Shown here in pieces: positions 9,734-18,258 of a DNA stretch of 64,000 bases. A model generated the notes under the pieces. That model searched no databases and was not told the DNA's origin. It was given only the letters and a program-made list of their open reading frames with translations. The DNA comes from Algoriphagus oliviformis (GTDB lineage Bacteria > Bacteroidota > Bacteroidia > Cytophagales > Cyclobacteriaceae), in NCBI RefSeq assembly GCF_017254915.1, contig NZ_JAFKCT010000004.1, positions 186,001-250,000 of the forward strand, read 5' to 3'. A program made the translations under genes and the position numbers. Position 1 is the first letter of the stretch, and each line of letters starts with the position of its first letter.

Positions 9734-10028
9734 TTAGCCTTTGTTCTCAATAAAATCAACAACTCCTGGGTCGTCCAAGCTTGCCGCAACATTTTTGGCA
9801 ACCTTCGACGCTACTTGATCTTTCAGCGTACTTGAAAATGACATCTCGCTTTCCTTGACCAAAAGAGATGGAGGGTCATTATCCCCGACTAACTCCTCCT
9901 GGCAAGAAAGCAGGCCAAATGAAGCTACAATAAAAACCAGACTCCTGAAAAGAAGCGCTTTCAGAAAATTGTGTTTTTGTGTTTTTGTGTTTTTGTGTTT
10001 TTGTGTTTTTGTGTTTTTGTGTTTTCAT
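9734..10028 (-). pseudogene. Small lipoprotein gene with octanucleotide repeat, currently out of frame
   Basis: From 9970 down to the TAA at 9734-9736 the frame encodes a lipoprotein signal (FRSLVFIVASFGLLSC followed by QEE) and a short acidic body ending DDPGVVDFIENKG. The only nearby ATG (10028) is separated from this frame by 55 bp: six complete copies of an 8-bp unit plus seven bases. 55 is not a multiple of 3, so translation from the ATG runs into a different frame. Seven (or four) complete units would join ATG and lipoprotein in frame, giving a Lys-rich n-region and a ~100-residue product. This arrangement is typical of ON/OFF phase variation; the assembled state is OFF. A rare CTG start near 9964 is the alternative. 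Confidence 0.6.
9971..10025. repeat. Octanucleotide tandem repeat (GTGTTTTT)6+partial
   Basis: Six exact GTGTTTTT units from 9971 to 10018, then GTGTTTT to 10025. On the minus strand the tract lies directly behind the ATG of the lipoprotein gene. Because 8 is not a multiple of 3, each unit gained or lost by slippage shifts the reading frame. Confidence 0.95.
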
Positions 10029-10048
10029 GGTTTTTAGATTGTGATTTC

Positions 10049-10097
10049 CAAAAATATAGTAGAACCAAATATTAAAAAATACCCTGTATAGGGTATT
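10049..10097 (-). promoter_or_regulatory. Putative promoter and hairpin upstream of the repeat-containing lipoprotein gene
   Basis: On the minus strand, TATTTTTG (10056-10049) fits the Bacteroidota -7 element TAnnTTTG and lies about 20 bp before the ATG. No clean -33 TTTG is found at the usual spacing. Just upstream, AATACCCT-GTAT-AGGGTATT (10078-10097) is an inverted repeat that could be an operator or the terminator of older flanking sequence. Confidence 0.35.
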
Positions 10098-10138
10098 TTA
10101 TGCATGTTTCTCGACTTTTTTTTGGGGAGCGTGGTGAA

Positions 10139-10246
10139 ACCGACATGATCGAGAACATCAAAAACTACGAGATCGAGCAGCGTCCCTTCTACACCACTCC
10201 TGACGGACATGGGAAGGTGGAATTTGACCTTTCGGCAAAAGCCTAA
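10139..10246 (+). pseudogene. Deleted duplicate of the DUF1501 gene 3' end
   Basis: 10142-10246 reads DMIENIKNYEIEQRPFYTTP and on to FDLSAKA and a stop. It matches two separated parts of the DUF1501 gene joined together: ~8642-8670 (PDIIEDMKNY) and ~8849-8935 (KNYEIEQRPFYTTP to the stop). Both donor sites contain AAAAACTACG, so the intervening ~186 bp look lost by recombination or slippage between these short direct repeats. It is a non-functional fragment. Confidence 0.85.
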
Positions 10247-10379
10247 GGCCGAACATCCGGACAAACATCCGCCCATCACAAATCAACAACCCTAAAAGAG
10301 GCTGCCGTTAAACTTTGGTAACTGTCAAAAATCAAAGACAGACGTTTCATTCCACAATCAAACCAAACCCATTACACAC

Positions 10380-10967
10380 ATGAAATTCATCTCTACCATT
10401 GCCCTGGCGGTAGGAACCTTCCTCGCCAGCGCCACAGCGCCCATCGCACCTGCCACGGTCAACAAAACCGAAAGCACCGTCAAGTGGATGGCCGAGAAAG
10501 TCACCGGCAAGCACTGGGGCTATGTGCCCATCTCCGATGCCCAACTCGACGTGGCCAACGGCAAAATCACCGGAGGTACCTTTGAAATGGACATGGTCAA
10601 CCTGACCGTGGAAGACCTCACCGACCCCAAATCCAAAGGCAACCTCACCAACCACCTGAAGTCTGACGATTTCTTCTCCGTAGAGAAATTCAATAAGGCA
10701 ACTTTGAAAATCAAGGATGCAAAAACCTCCAACGGAACGGACTACACCATCTCTGGCGACCTGACTATCAAGGGAGTCACCCAGCCGGTCTCTTTCCCTG
10801 CGAAAGTGTCCGTAGCTGGCAAGCAGCTGACTGCTACCGGAGAGATCACCTTTGACCGCACCAAGTATGACATCAAGTACCGCTCCAGCAACTACTTCGA
10901 AAACCTGGCCGACAAGGCCATCTACGACGACGTCAAGCTGGAAGTGAAGCTGGTCGCGACAATTTGA
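10380..10967 (+). CDS. YceI family periplasmic lipid-binding-like protein
   Basis: 195 residues with a signal peptide (MKFISTIALAVGTFLASATA) and the YceI lipocalin-like pattern: KTESTVKWMAEKVTGKHWG, GGTFEMDMVNLTVEDL, the block around HLKSDDFFSVEKF, ISGDLTIKGVTQPV, and ITFDRTKYDIKYRS near the end. YceI proteins bind isoprenoid-like ligands in a beta-barrel; the ligand here is unknown. It is monocistronic, since a strong terminator follows. 10247-10379 upstream holds no gene. Confidence 0.93.
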   Translation: MKFISTIALAVGTFLASATAPIAPATVNKTESTVKWMAEKVTGKHWGYVPISDAQLDVANGKITGGTFEMDMVNLTVEDLTDPKSKGNLTNHLKSDDFFSVEKFNKATLKIKDAKTSNGTDYTISGDLTIKGVTQPVSFPAKVSVAGKQLTATGEITFDRTKYDIKYRSSNYFENLADKAIYDDVKLEVKLVATI

Positions 10968-11021
10968 TTTGAAAATTGAAAGATTTTAAAAACTTGTCCG
11001 CTGGGGCGGATTGAAAAATTT

Positions 11022-11051
11022 GGCCTGAGTCATACTCAGGCCTTTTTTTTT
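11022..11051 (+). terminator. Rho-independent terminator of yceI-like gene
   Basis: Perfect 9-bp stem GGCCTGAGT/ACTCAGGCC with loop CAT, then nine Ts. Confidence 0.95.
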
Positions 11052-11129
11052 GACCAAGTACCATGTTTCAAACTTCCGTTGTCTTGCTTCTCCAGAAGCG
11101 GGACTAGTCTTGTTTCTTCTATGTGAAAA

Positions 11130-11335
11130 AACTCTTTTTTACCGCTGAGGCGCAAAGGCCGCTAAGCTTTGGCAGATTAGCTTTTCATTTCTGAAACCAA
11201 AAAGCTTCAGCTTTTTTCTCTGCGCTCTCGAAAACACCAGCTAGTGTACTATCGTGTGCCGTTCAGAACGACGTCAGTTCACACCTAGTCCAAAATTCTC
11301 CGCGGTCTCTGCGGTTATTTTTTTGGTGAAAGAAA
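11130..11335. repeat. Interspersed CTGCGG/GAGGCGCAAAGG-type intergenic repeat
   Basis: No gene in 11052-11342. The stretch contains pieces such as TTACCGCTGAGGCGCAAAGG, TCTCTGCGCTCTC and CGCGGTCTCTGCGGTTATTT, the same vocabulary as the long repeats at 47.8-48.3 and 55.3-56.35 kb. Confidence 0.6.
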
Positions 11336-11342
11336 ACGGGCC

Positions 11343-12197
11343 TCATTTCCCATTAACTGTACTCCGATACTCCACCCAAAAAGGCACCAAGTCCGTCTGA
11401 ACCATCTTGGCACCGGGAGCGGTCAGGGTTTGGGCGATTTGGGGATCGGGATTGGCAGAAAGCTGCCTGTCGCTGTCACCGAGGGAATTGATCCAGGCTT
11501 TCATGCCGAGTTTCTTACAGACCTTGATCGTCTTTGGCGTGTTGAAGCCCGCATCGATGTGGATCAGCGTGGGATCAAAGCGCTTTTCGGCCTTGTAAAG
11601 ATCCCCGACGGAATAGGCCCTCGGCATCAGCTTTGCCTCTGGCAGCAGCCTCCGCACCTTATCCAGCACCTCCCAATCCGAATCGAAGAAAAAGACCTGG
11701 TCTTCCATTCCGAGCTCTTTGACAATCGGCACAAGGTATTCGACCTTTTCGGTCTTCAGATCCAAGTCCACATAGATTTTGCCCTTGGCCAATTGCAGCG
11801 CCTCGCGCAGCGTGGGCACCAACTGGTCGGATTCGCTTCCGTCTGTATTTTTCAGCCGAATCCGCTTAATGTCTTCGGCTTTCATCGTCTCAATCGGCCC
11901 CCGGGCGGAGACGGCCGTCCGGTTGAAGGTGCCGTCATGGAGCAGGAAGGGCACCCCATCCGCACTCACGCGCACGTCGATCTCAATGATATCGGCTCCA
12001 AGGCGAATGGCCTCTTCGATGGATTTCAGGCTGTTTTCGGGATAGACTTCATGCGCGGCGCGATGGGACGCGATCACCAGGCTGTCCGGATGCTCCATCC
12101 TAACTTTGATCTGGCTGAGTTGGGCATGGGCTCCTGCGGAAATGAGCAGGAAAAATGCAATCAGGGAAATGCGGTAGTTCATGTTTTGGAAAATCAT
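11343..12197 (-). CDS. Glycerophosphodiester phosphodiesterase
   Basis: 284 residues, exported (signal peptide NYRISLIAFFLLISAGAHAQ). The GDPD catalytic set is present: ASHRAAHEVYPENSLKSI, then DIIEIDVRVSADGVPFLLHD, giving the HR...PEN, E-x-D and HD residues for metal binding and catalysis. It hydrolyses glycerophosphodiesters to glycerol-3-phosphate and alcohol. The ATG at 12197 overlaps the stop of the upstream phosphatase (ATGA), implying translational coupling. An alternative Met at 12182 gives a cleaner signal peptide. With the phosphatase it may form a phosphate-scavenging operon. Confidence 0.9.
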   Translation of the reverse strand: MIFQNMNYRISLIAFFLLISAGAHAQLSQIKVRMEHPDSLVIASHRAAHEVYPENSLKSIEEAIRLGADIIEIDVRVSADGVPFLLHDGTFNRTAVSARGPIETMKAEDIKRIRLKNTDGSESDQLVPTLREALQLAKGKIYVDLDLKTEKVEYLVPIVKELGMEDQVFFFDSDWEVLDKVRRLLPEAKLMPRAYSVGDLYKAEKRFDPTLIHIDAGFNTPKTIKVCKKLGMKAWINSLGDSDRQLSANPDPQIAQTLTAPGAKMVQTDLVPFWVEYRSTVNGK

Positions 12198-13528
12198 TGT
12201 TCTCTTGATCCTTCCCGTTCTGGTGTGGCCGGGATTCGGTTGACGATCTTGTTGCCGCCTTTTTTCTTGGTCATCACAAAAGAATCATACAGCTCGCCAG
12301 TGGCCATGTAGGAGTCGTATTCGAGCTGATCGCCGTTGATGCGGATCGTCTGGAAAAGCTGGGTGTTGAAGGCCTTTCGCACCATCCAGTCCTGCTCCTT
12401 CACGTCATACATCTTTGGCCCAGCCACGGAGACCACATAGACCGGACCCTTTTTGTAGTCCAATTCCTCCGAGCCCGCCATGGTTTTGGCTTGGCCACGC
12501 GCATAGGCATGGTCATGGCCTTGGAGTACCATGTCCACTCCAAACTCCTCGAAAATCGGCCTAAAATCCCGCAGCAGCTTGTCGTTTGTTCGTTCCGCCT
12601 TAGTCGCATAGACCGGATAGTGGATGAAGACAAACGTCCATTTCTTCGGATTCTCGGTCAGGATCTTGCGCAGCCAGGTCTTTTGGACCTCCAGCATCTC
12701 ATTGGATTCGTCGATCTGCTCGGTATCCAGGGAGATCAGCTTCACGTCGGTGTAGTTGACCTCATAGGCCGTTTCTTCGAGTTCCGCCACACCTGCCGGG
12801 CCATTGGATGGCAGGTTAAACTGCGCCCTCCAGTGCTCGGTGATCTTTACGTTGCGAAACTCGTGGTTGCCGGGGCTCATGAGTGTAGGAATCGAGGAAT
12901 GCAAAAAGGCGCCGCCTTTGAACCACTCGCCCCATTCCAGGTCGGAATTGTGGCGGTTGATCAGATCCCCGGCATGAAGTGTGACATCCATACGGCCCGC
13001 CTTCAGGTGCGACTCGCGATAGACTCGGCTCCACTGTGACAGGATGTTGGTCTGTGCATCGCCATAGTACAGGATTGAAAACCCTTCTTTGGAATTCGGC
13101 ATCTGGATCTGAAACCATTCGCTCCACAGTCCAGGTTTACCTACCCGATAGAGGTAGCCAGCGCCGGGAGTGAGCTGATCGACCTTCGCAGCATGGTTGT
13201 TGAAAGTCAGGATGGGTTCGTCTTCCTTTTGGGTGGTGAATTTGGAAGTGCTGGCGGAAAACCGCTTGACCTCCTTCTCAAATCCCGGCCCGGGAGTGGC
13301 TGGTGCCAGCTCCAAAAACGACTCGGTCACGGCCGAGGAAGTCCGCCAGTTGACGGCGATGGAGGTCTCTCCGTCTTCTCCTGGATGGAGAATGATCCGG
13401 TCGGGACGTTCGCCAGCCAAAGCCATTTTGCCGGGAATGGAGTCCGCGATCTGGGCCTTGCTTTGAAATGGATTCATACCGCCAAGCATCAAGGCGAGAA
13501 ACAGTGAAATCTTGATTTTGTATTTCAT
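12194..13528 (-). CDS. Purple-acid-phosphatase-like metallophosphoesterase
   Basis: 444 residues from the Met at 13528; the longer frame to 13570 lacks a signal, whereas MKYKIKISLFLALMLGG gives one. An N-terminal fibronectin-III-like region (to ~residue 150) precedes a metallophosphoesterase domain with ordered motifs YYGDAQTN, LHAGDLINRH, SPGNHE, FIHYPVY and LQGHDHAYARG, which provide the dinuclear metal ligands. It is a secreted acid-type phosphatase or phosphodiesterase. It is followed by, and overlaps 4 bp with, the glycerophosphodiesterase, so the products of one could feed the other. Confidence 0.9.
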   Translation of the reverse strand: MKYKIKISLFLALMLGGMNPFQSKAQIADSIPGKMALAGERPDRIILHPGEDGETSIAVNWRTSSAVTESFLELAPATPGPGFEKEVKRFSASTSKFTTQKEDEPILTFNNHAAKVDQLTPGAGYLYRVGKPGLWSEWFQIQMPNSKEGFSILYYGDAQTNILSQWSRVYRESHLKAGRMDVTLHAGDLINRHNSDLEWGEWFKGGAFLHSSIPTLMSPGNHEFRNVKITEHWRAQFNLPSNGPAGVAELEETAYEVNYTDVKLISLDTEQIDESNEMLEVQKTWLRKILTENPKKWTFVFIHYPVYATKAERTNDKLLRDFRPIFEEFGVDMVLQGHDHAYARGQAKTMAGSEELDYKKGPVYVVSVAGPKMYDVKEQDWMVRKAFNTQLFQTIRINGDQLEYDSYMATGELYDSFVMTKKKGGNKIVNRIPATPEREGSREQ

Positions 13529-13654
13529 GAAAAGAGTAAAATGAAAACAGGACAGGGCACTAGGCCCCATCCTGTCAGAAAACCAACATCTATTCTACCT
13601 CCACAAGGTAGCAATCGGGCTAGTCTGGCCGGTTAATCCTTTGTGAAATTGTCT

Positions 13655-15178
13655 TTACGATTCGGCTTTCACCAAGGCCGCCAAGAAAAGAGCAAAAGGT
13701 CGAATGTCTCCATCCGAACTGGCAGCTTCCAGCGCGGCCATGTATTCCTCCCGTCTCGCAAGCGGCACGATCACCCAATCGTAACCTCCCGATGCCAAGA
13801 ACAAATTCATCAGAAAGCGTCCCAGGCGGCCATTTCCGTCGATATAGGGATGGATATAAACAAACATAAAATGTCCCAAAACCACCCGCACGGCTGGGTT
13901 GGGCTCATTTTCCAAAAGCTCAAAATAGGCCGGCATCAGCTCACGCACCACTTCTGCGGTGGGGGGGACGTGCTTGGATCTCCGGATAAAAACCGGCTGG
14001 CTGCGATAGCCCGCCAGATCCGAGGCTCGGATGATGCCCGCCGTGACGCTCGGCGCAAAGAGCTCCCGGTACCAAGTCTGGTGTACCTGATCCGCCACCA
14101 AGCCGGAATTTTCCGCTCGGAGCACACGCTCCACAGCCTTTTTTACCTCCTGAAAAGCTTGCCAATAGCCCCTCGCGGCCAAGGCATCCCGGTGCTGCCG
14201 GTCGCTTTCGCTCCACTCGGGCTGCCGATTCCCACTCCGCACCCGCTCGATCAGCTCGTTGGATACCCGGTAGCCCTCGATGGACAGGGAGTTATAGGCA
14301 TCGTTCACAAAGTTGTCCGCGACCTGCTGCAAGTAGCCCGGGATATCGGTGGGCAAACCCGGCGCTGGCGGAAACACCTCGATGATCGGTTCCCGCATGG
14401 CGTGCCAGAGCAGCTGGAGTCGGTTGACATACGGAGACACCTGCCGCGAGGGGATCGCAAAGGGACTCGTTGCTTGGAAAGGATCATTTTCCATCACATT
14501 ATAGCCCACGGAGCGCATGCCCGAGAGGATATCGTCAGCGATCCGTTCTCGGCCAATATTCCGAAAAGCCCCTGCCATCCGCCCAGCCACCACACTATGC
14601 CCTCCCTCCAGCAAGATCTCCAGCAGCTCGGAGGCATCCCGAAAGCTCGCCAGAGCTGTCCTTGCCTCAGTGGGATTGTTGCGGTAGAAAGGCTCGGGAC
14701 AGTACACCAGCGCCGGAGCCAAGGCAAACAGCCTTAGGCCGCCCAGCATCTGCACACTTTCCCCGCTGGCGGTATTGGCTCGGGTCTCAAAGATGGAGGT
14801 ATCGTGGGGAAAGACCGTGGTCTGGTTTCGCGCCTGCGGCGAACGCACCAGCAACTGTCGTGGCACCGTCAGATTGCCCGCATGCAGGATGACCGACTGC
14901 TCAGGCGACAGGCTCCAGTTGTCCCCAAAGCGAACCTGCAGGTACGCGGCGATGAAATCCCAGAAGGAGGTAAACCAGGCCGTGCTTTCGCCAGCTGTCT
15001 CGTCCGGCCTAGCTGGAATGTACCAACCCCGGATCACTTCCTTCAGAAAGCCCGTCCGAGTCAATCTCTCCCGATGGGTACGGCTGAGGTCTGCCGACTG
15101 CACAGCAATCTTCCCTTCCCCTTGCAGACGTTTGAGGACATCGAGCGATTGGGCGAGTTTTTCAGACAGCTTGGCCAT
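13655..15178 (-). CDS. Fic family protein with AbiEi-like N-terminal domain
   Basis: 507 residues. Residues ~1-130 (HRERLTRTGFLKEVIRGWYI is typical) resemble the winged-helix antitoxin/DNA-binding part of AbiEi-type proteins. A central region precedes the Fic domain, whose active-site motif HPYIDGNGRLGR is intact, so AMP or another nucleotide-type transfer is possible. SLSIEG, ~150 residues before the active site, fits the inhibitory-helix pattern (S/T)xxxE(G/N), suggesting an autoinhibited enzyme. A toxin-like domain and a possible DNA-binding antitoxin-like domain in one chain suggest self-regulation, and the phased box array directly upstream supports this. Targets are unknown. The AbiEi resemblance is by pattern and not proven. 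Confidence 0.85.
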   Translation of the reverse strand: MAKLSEKLAQSLDVLKRLQGEGKIAVQSADLSRTHRERLTRTGFLKEVIRGWYIPARPDETAGESTAWFTSFWDFIAAYLQVRFGDNWSLSPEQSVILHAGNLTVPRQLLVRSPQARNQTTVFPHDTSIFETRANTASGESVQMLGGLRLFALAPALVYCPEPFYRNNPTEARTALASFRDASELLEILLEGGHSVVAGRMAGAFRNIGRERIADDILSGMRSVGYNVMENDPFQATSPFAIPSRQVSPYVNRLQLLWHAMREPIIEVFPPAPGLPTDIPGYLQQVADNFVNDAYNSLSIEGYRVSNELIERVRSGNRQPEWSESDRQHRDALAARGYWQAFQEVKKAVERVLRAENSGLVADQVHQTWYRELFAPSVTAGIIRASDLAGYRSQPVFIRRSKHVPPTAEVVRELMPAYFELLENEPNPAVRVVLGHFMFVYIHPYIDGNGRLGRFLMNLFLASGGYDWVIVPLARREEYMAALEAASSDGDIRPFALFLAALVKAES

Positions 15179-15191
15179 ACCACAAAGGTAA

Positions 15192-15292
15192 TTTAGCCTT
15201 TACGGACTTACAATTTTTAGCTTAAAAAGTTTATTACATTTTAGCTTTTGATGCGTTTTAAATTTAGCATTAGACGGATCGCTATATTTAGC
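15192..15292 (-). promoter_or_regulatory. Five TTTAGC boxes phased at 23-24 bp upstream of the Fic gene
   Basis: TTTAGC starts at 15192, 15216, 15240, 15263 and 15287 (spacing 24, 24, 23, 24), each preceded by A/T and mostly followed by TTT or ATT. The first lies 14 bp upstream of the Fic start codon. The arrangement resembles an operator array or iterons; autoregulation by the gene's own N-terminal domain is inferred. Confidence 0.75.
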
Positions 15293-15299
15293 TTTTAAG

Positions 15300-15527
15300 G
15301 AACAAGCCATCTAATTCATTTCACAAAAATAGAAACAGCCATACTTTGCCATTCTACTTCTGTGGCCATCCGTGGCTTTTTCCGTGGCGATCTGTGGGAA
15401 AAAGTAAGTTCGCAACAAAAAGCTTTCCCACGGATTCCCACGGATAGAATACACAGACTTTCACAGAATAATGATTTTGGTTATCAGCTTCTTCGATCTC
15501 CGGTCTTCCGTCTTCTGTCCCAAAATC
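15300..15527. repeat. Intergenic stretch with CCACGGAT/CACAGA repeats
   Basis: No gene. 15355-15470 is built of TCCGTGG, CCACGGAT and CACAGA words on both strands, like 46840-46960. 15485-15525 has the CGGTCTTCCGTCTTC words seen also at 29.97, 44.05 and 52.45 kb. Confidence 0.6.
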
Positions 15528-18203
15528 TTACAAATCAAACTTCACGCTCAGTATCCCGTACCGAGGCTGCACCAGATAGGCGTAGGTGCTGATGAGGTTT
15601 TCGCTAAAACTATCCCTGCGGATCGAGCGCGTGTCGAGGATATTCCAGACAGACAGGCGGATTTCCCAGGGGCTAGACTTGCCCTGATAGCTCAGAAAGG
15701 CATTGAGAAACTCATAGTCGCTGCGAATGCCACTGGCTTGGTTCAGGTAGCTGTTGTACGTGTAGTCGGCGTTTAGCTTCAATCCTTTGTAGATATCCAG
15801 ATCGATTTCCAGCTTGGGACTGTGGGTCGCGAAGGTGTTTTGGATCGCTCCCGAGCTGTAGTTGTTGGCGGTGAAAGCGTAGCCCAGATCCACCTCCAAT
15901 ATCTTAAAAAAGGTCGTCGTGAGCTTGGTATCGTAGGTTTGGGAAAACTGCTCGTTTCGGCTTGGCATCTCGTCCAGCACCAGGTTGGTGGAGAAAGCAT
16001 TCCAGCGTCCGCCCAGCTCAAACTTAAATCGATTGAAGCGCTTGTCCAGGCGCAGGTTTGCGCTGGCCGTCTCATTGACCGGCTCCACGTTGAGCACCGA
16101 GAGGAGGCGATTGATCCCCATGAATTCCGTGCTGGTGACCAGCTCGTTTTTCTTTCGCTGCCAGAGCAAATCCCCAAAGAGATTGAATCCGGAAAATAGG
16201 TCGAAATGGCTGAAATTAAGCGAATGGGTGTAATAGAGCCCATTTTCCAAAACCCGATTGCCTTGGAAGATCGCATTGTAATCCTGCAGCACATAGCCCT
16301 GGGCAAGCCTTTGGATATCCATAAAGTTGGCCTCGGTCTGGAAACGGTAGGTCAGGGAGCGGTTGGATTTGATCGCCCACTTCGCATACATTCCCGGCAG
16401 TAGCATCACTTTGTCGTATTCCTGCTCGTCGGCAAACTGTCGGTCGCGCCAGGCATAGCGATGGAGGTAAAGTGAGGGGCTCAGGATGACTTTTTTCCAC
16501 TTGGTCTTGTAGGTCATCCCGAGGTAAGCGTCCTGCATTCCAAACTCGTTGTCATTGGCAAAAGCACCTAAATCTTCTGAAGCCTCGGCCTGTCTCATGC
16601 TTCCCACGAGGCTCTGGGAGATATTTTGGTAGCCCAAAGCCCAGTTGAGGTGGTTGGTCGCATTGAGGATGTGGTAGTAGTTGAAAGCTCCCTCGATGGT
16701 CTGGCTGCGGATCTCCTGGTTTTGGAGAAAGCGGTAGGTCTCCTGATCCATCAGCGGGAGGAAATCCCCGAAAGGCCTTCTGTTGGTCGTCAGGTCATAG
16801 AGCGGATCCTGAAATTTCTTTTCCCAATTTGCCTCCATGGAAAAGACATTCTTCTCGGTGGAGGCATGGTACCACTCTACCTTTTGCTGCAGACTGAAAG
16901 GTGTTCGGGTCTGCGCTGTGGAGAGTTTTTGCTCGATTTGCCCAAAATTGGAGTTCTGCACGTTGCTGTTGGCAATGTCTGAGACCTTGCCAAAGAAGCT
17001 GTACTTGAGGTAGGTCTCTTCCTTTGGCGTGAAAGTCAAGCCATATTTGAAAAGTCCCGATTTGTTTTCCACCTGGCTGGCGGTAGTGAGCAATTCCTCG
17101 TTGTTTTCCCCCGAATTCAAATACGTGCGATAGGAAGAACTTCCCAGCCTATTGTCCGAGGCCGAGGCGATGGCAAAGCCCGAATGCCTCCACTTTTTGC
17201 TTGGCGTGTAGTTGAAATTGAGCGCGCCAAGATGCGTCTCCAGCGAGGCGGCATTGTCGCGGCTGGCCATGGGAATGCCCAGATCGTCGGAGCTTAGATT
17301 CACCCGAGAACCCGTACGGGAGCTCAGGCCAGCCATTCCCCCGCTGAAACGGAAATAGTCCTGCAGCGTGAAGGTCTGCTCGCCCACATTGTTGGAGCCC
17401 CCGATCAGGTTGAGGTTCAGCTTGGGAGCGTAGTAGAATACATTGGCGTGACCGAGGTAGCGCTCTTCGAGGCCTCCACCTGCGCTCAGATCACCAAAGA
17501 CCATGTTCTTTTTGCCGTCCTTCAGCTGGATATTCAGCGCGAGGGTCTCGTCATTGTCGAGTCCGCGAACCGGGGCGATTTCGTTGAAGTTTTTCAAGAC
17601 TTGCACCCTATCCACTGCATTGGCAGGCAGGTTTTTGGTCGCCAACTTGGTGTCCCCGTCAAAGAAAGCCTTGCCATCCACCATGACCTTGTCCACCTTT
17701 TTGCCCTGCACTTTGACCTCCCCGTTGTCATCGATCTCGAAGCCCGGAAGCTTTTCCAATACATCGCCCAGCTTTCGCTCCGTACCCGTAGTAAACGCAT
17801 CAGTCTTGTAAGTCAGCGTATCGCCATTCATCGTCACGGGCATCTCCGACACGACCTCAACCAGCCCTAGCTCGGTGTCGCTTTGCGCCAGCACGATCTG
17901 CAGCTGCACTTCCGGGTCCCAGTCGGAGATCACTTTTTCAAACTGCTTATAGCCCACAAACGACACCCGAATCAAGTACTCGGAACCTGGAGCAAGCGTG
18001 ACCTTAAACCTCCCCTCCTCATTGCTAATGCCAAAGCCGCCGATCTTTTGCGTGCTTTGGTTGATGGCGACCACGTTGGCATAGGCGATGGGCCGGTTCA
18101 GGCTGTCGAGCACCTGCCCGATCAGGGGCTTGGTTTGGGAAAAAGAACTCAGGGAGATCAGGAAAAGCCCAAGGCAGAAAAGAATGCGGTAGAGAGAAGG
18201 CAT
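15528..18203 (-). CDS. TonB-dependent outer-membrane receptor with CarboxypepD-reg-like domain
   Basis: 891 residues. Signal peptide (MPSLYRILFCLGLFLISLSS), a carboxypeptidase regulatory-like domain at ~25-110 (GQVLDSLNRPIAYANVVAIN), a plug domain around 115-215 (KLGDVLEKLPGFEIDDNGEV) and a large beta-barrel ending SVKFDL. This non-SusC receptor type is commonly found beside GLPGLI proteins, as here, where two follow upstream on the same strand. It probably imports a peptide, metal or siderophore-like ligand; specificity cannot be read. The 208-bp gap to the GLPGLI gene holds hairpins at 18259-18289 and 18310-18329, so expression may differ from that of the GLPGLI genes. Confidence 0.88.
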   Translation of the reverse strand: MPSLYRILFCLGLFLISLSSFSQTKPLIGQVLDSLNRPIAYANVVAINQSTQKIGGFGISNEEGRFKVTLAPGSEYLIRVSFVGYKQFEKVISDWDPEVQLQIVLAQSDTELGLVEVVSEMPVTMNGDTLTYKTDAFTTGTERKLGDVLEKLPGFEIDDNGEVKVQGKKVDKVMVDGKAFFDGDTKLATKNLPANAVDRVQVLKNFNEIAPVRGLDNDETLALNIQLKDGKKNMVFGDLSAGGGLEERYLGHANVFYYAPKLNLNLIGGSNNVGEQTFTLQDYFRFSGGMAGLSSRTGSRVNLSSDDLGIPMASRDNAASLETHLGALNFNYTPSKKWRHSGFAIASASDNRLGSSSYRTYLNSGENNEELLTTASQVENKSGLFKYGLTFTPKEETYLKYSFFGKVSDIANSNVQNSNFGQIEQKLSTAQTRTPFSLQQKVEWYHASTEKNVFSMEANWEKKFQDPLYDLTTNRRPFGDFLPLMDQETYRFLQNQEIRSQTIEGAFNYYHILNATNHLNWALGYQNISQSLVGSMRQAEASEDLGAFANDNEFGMQDAYLGMTYKTKWKKVILSPSLYLHRYAWRDRQFADEQEYDKVMLLPGMYAKWAIKSNRSLTYRFQTEANFMDIQRLAQGYVLQDYNAIFQGNRVLENGLYYTHSLNFSHFDLFSGFNLFGDLLWQRKKNELVTSTEFMGINRLLSVLNVEPVNETASANLRLDKRFNRFKFELGGRWNAFSTNLVLDEMPSRNEQFSQTYDTKLTTTFFKILEVDLGYAFTANNYSSGAIQNTFATHSPKLEIDLDIYKGLKLNADYTYNSYLNQASGIRSDYEFLNAFLSYQGKSSPWEIRLSVWNILDTRSIRRDSFSENLISTYAYLVQPRYGILSVKFDL

Positions 18204-18258
18204 AGTTGGTTTAGTATGAATTCCAAATTGTAACTGCTTTCGACAGCGCTGTCAGTCC

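Noticed and set aside
9961..10030. CRISPR-like array
   Set aside because: Units are 8 bp with no spacers; a simple sequence repeat. No cas genes and no other spacer-repeat pattern is seen in the window.
9855..10037. Plus-strand frame ending in FCVFVFLCFCVFVFLCF
   Set aside because: It is simply the octanucleotide tract read on the opposite strand.
11430..12311. Long frame on the strand opposite the glycerophosphodiesterase
   Set aside because: Mirror frame of a well-supported gene in GC-rich codons; the same holds for the long antisense frames at 5465-6880, 53806-54960 and 45299-46255.
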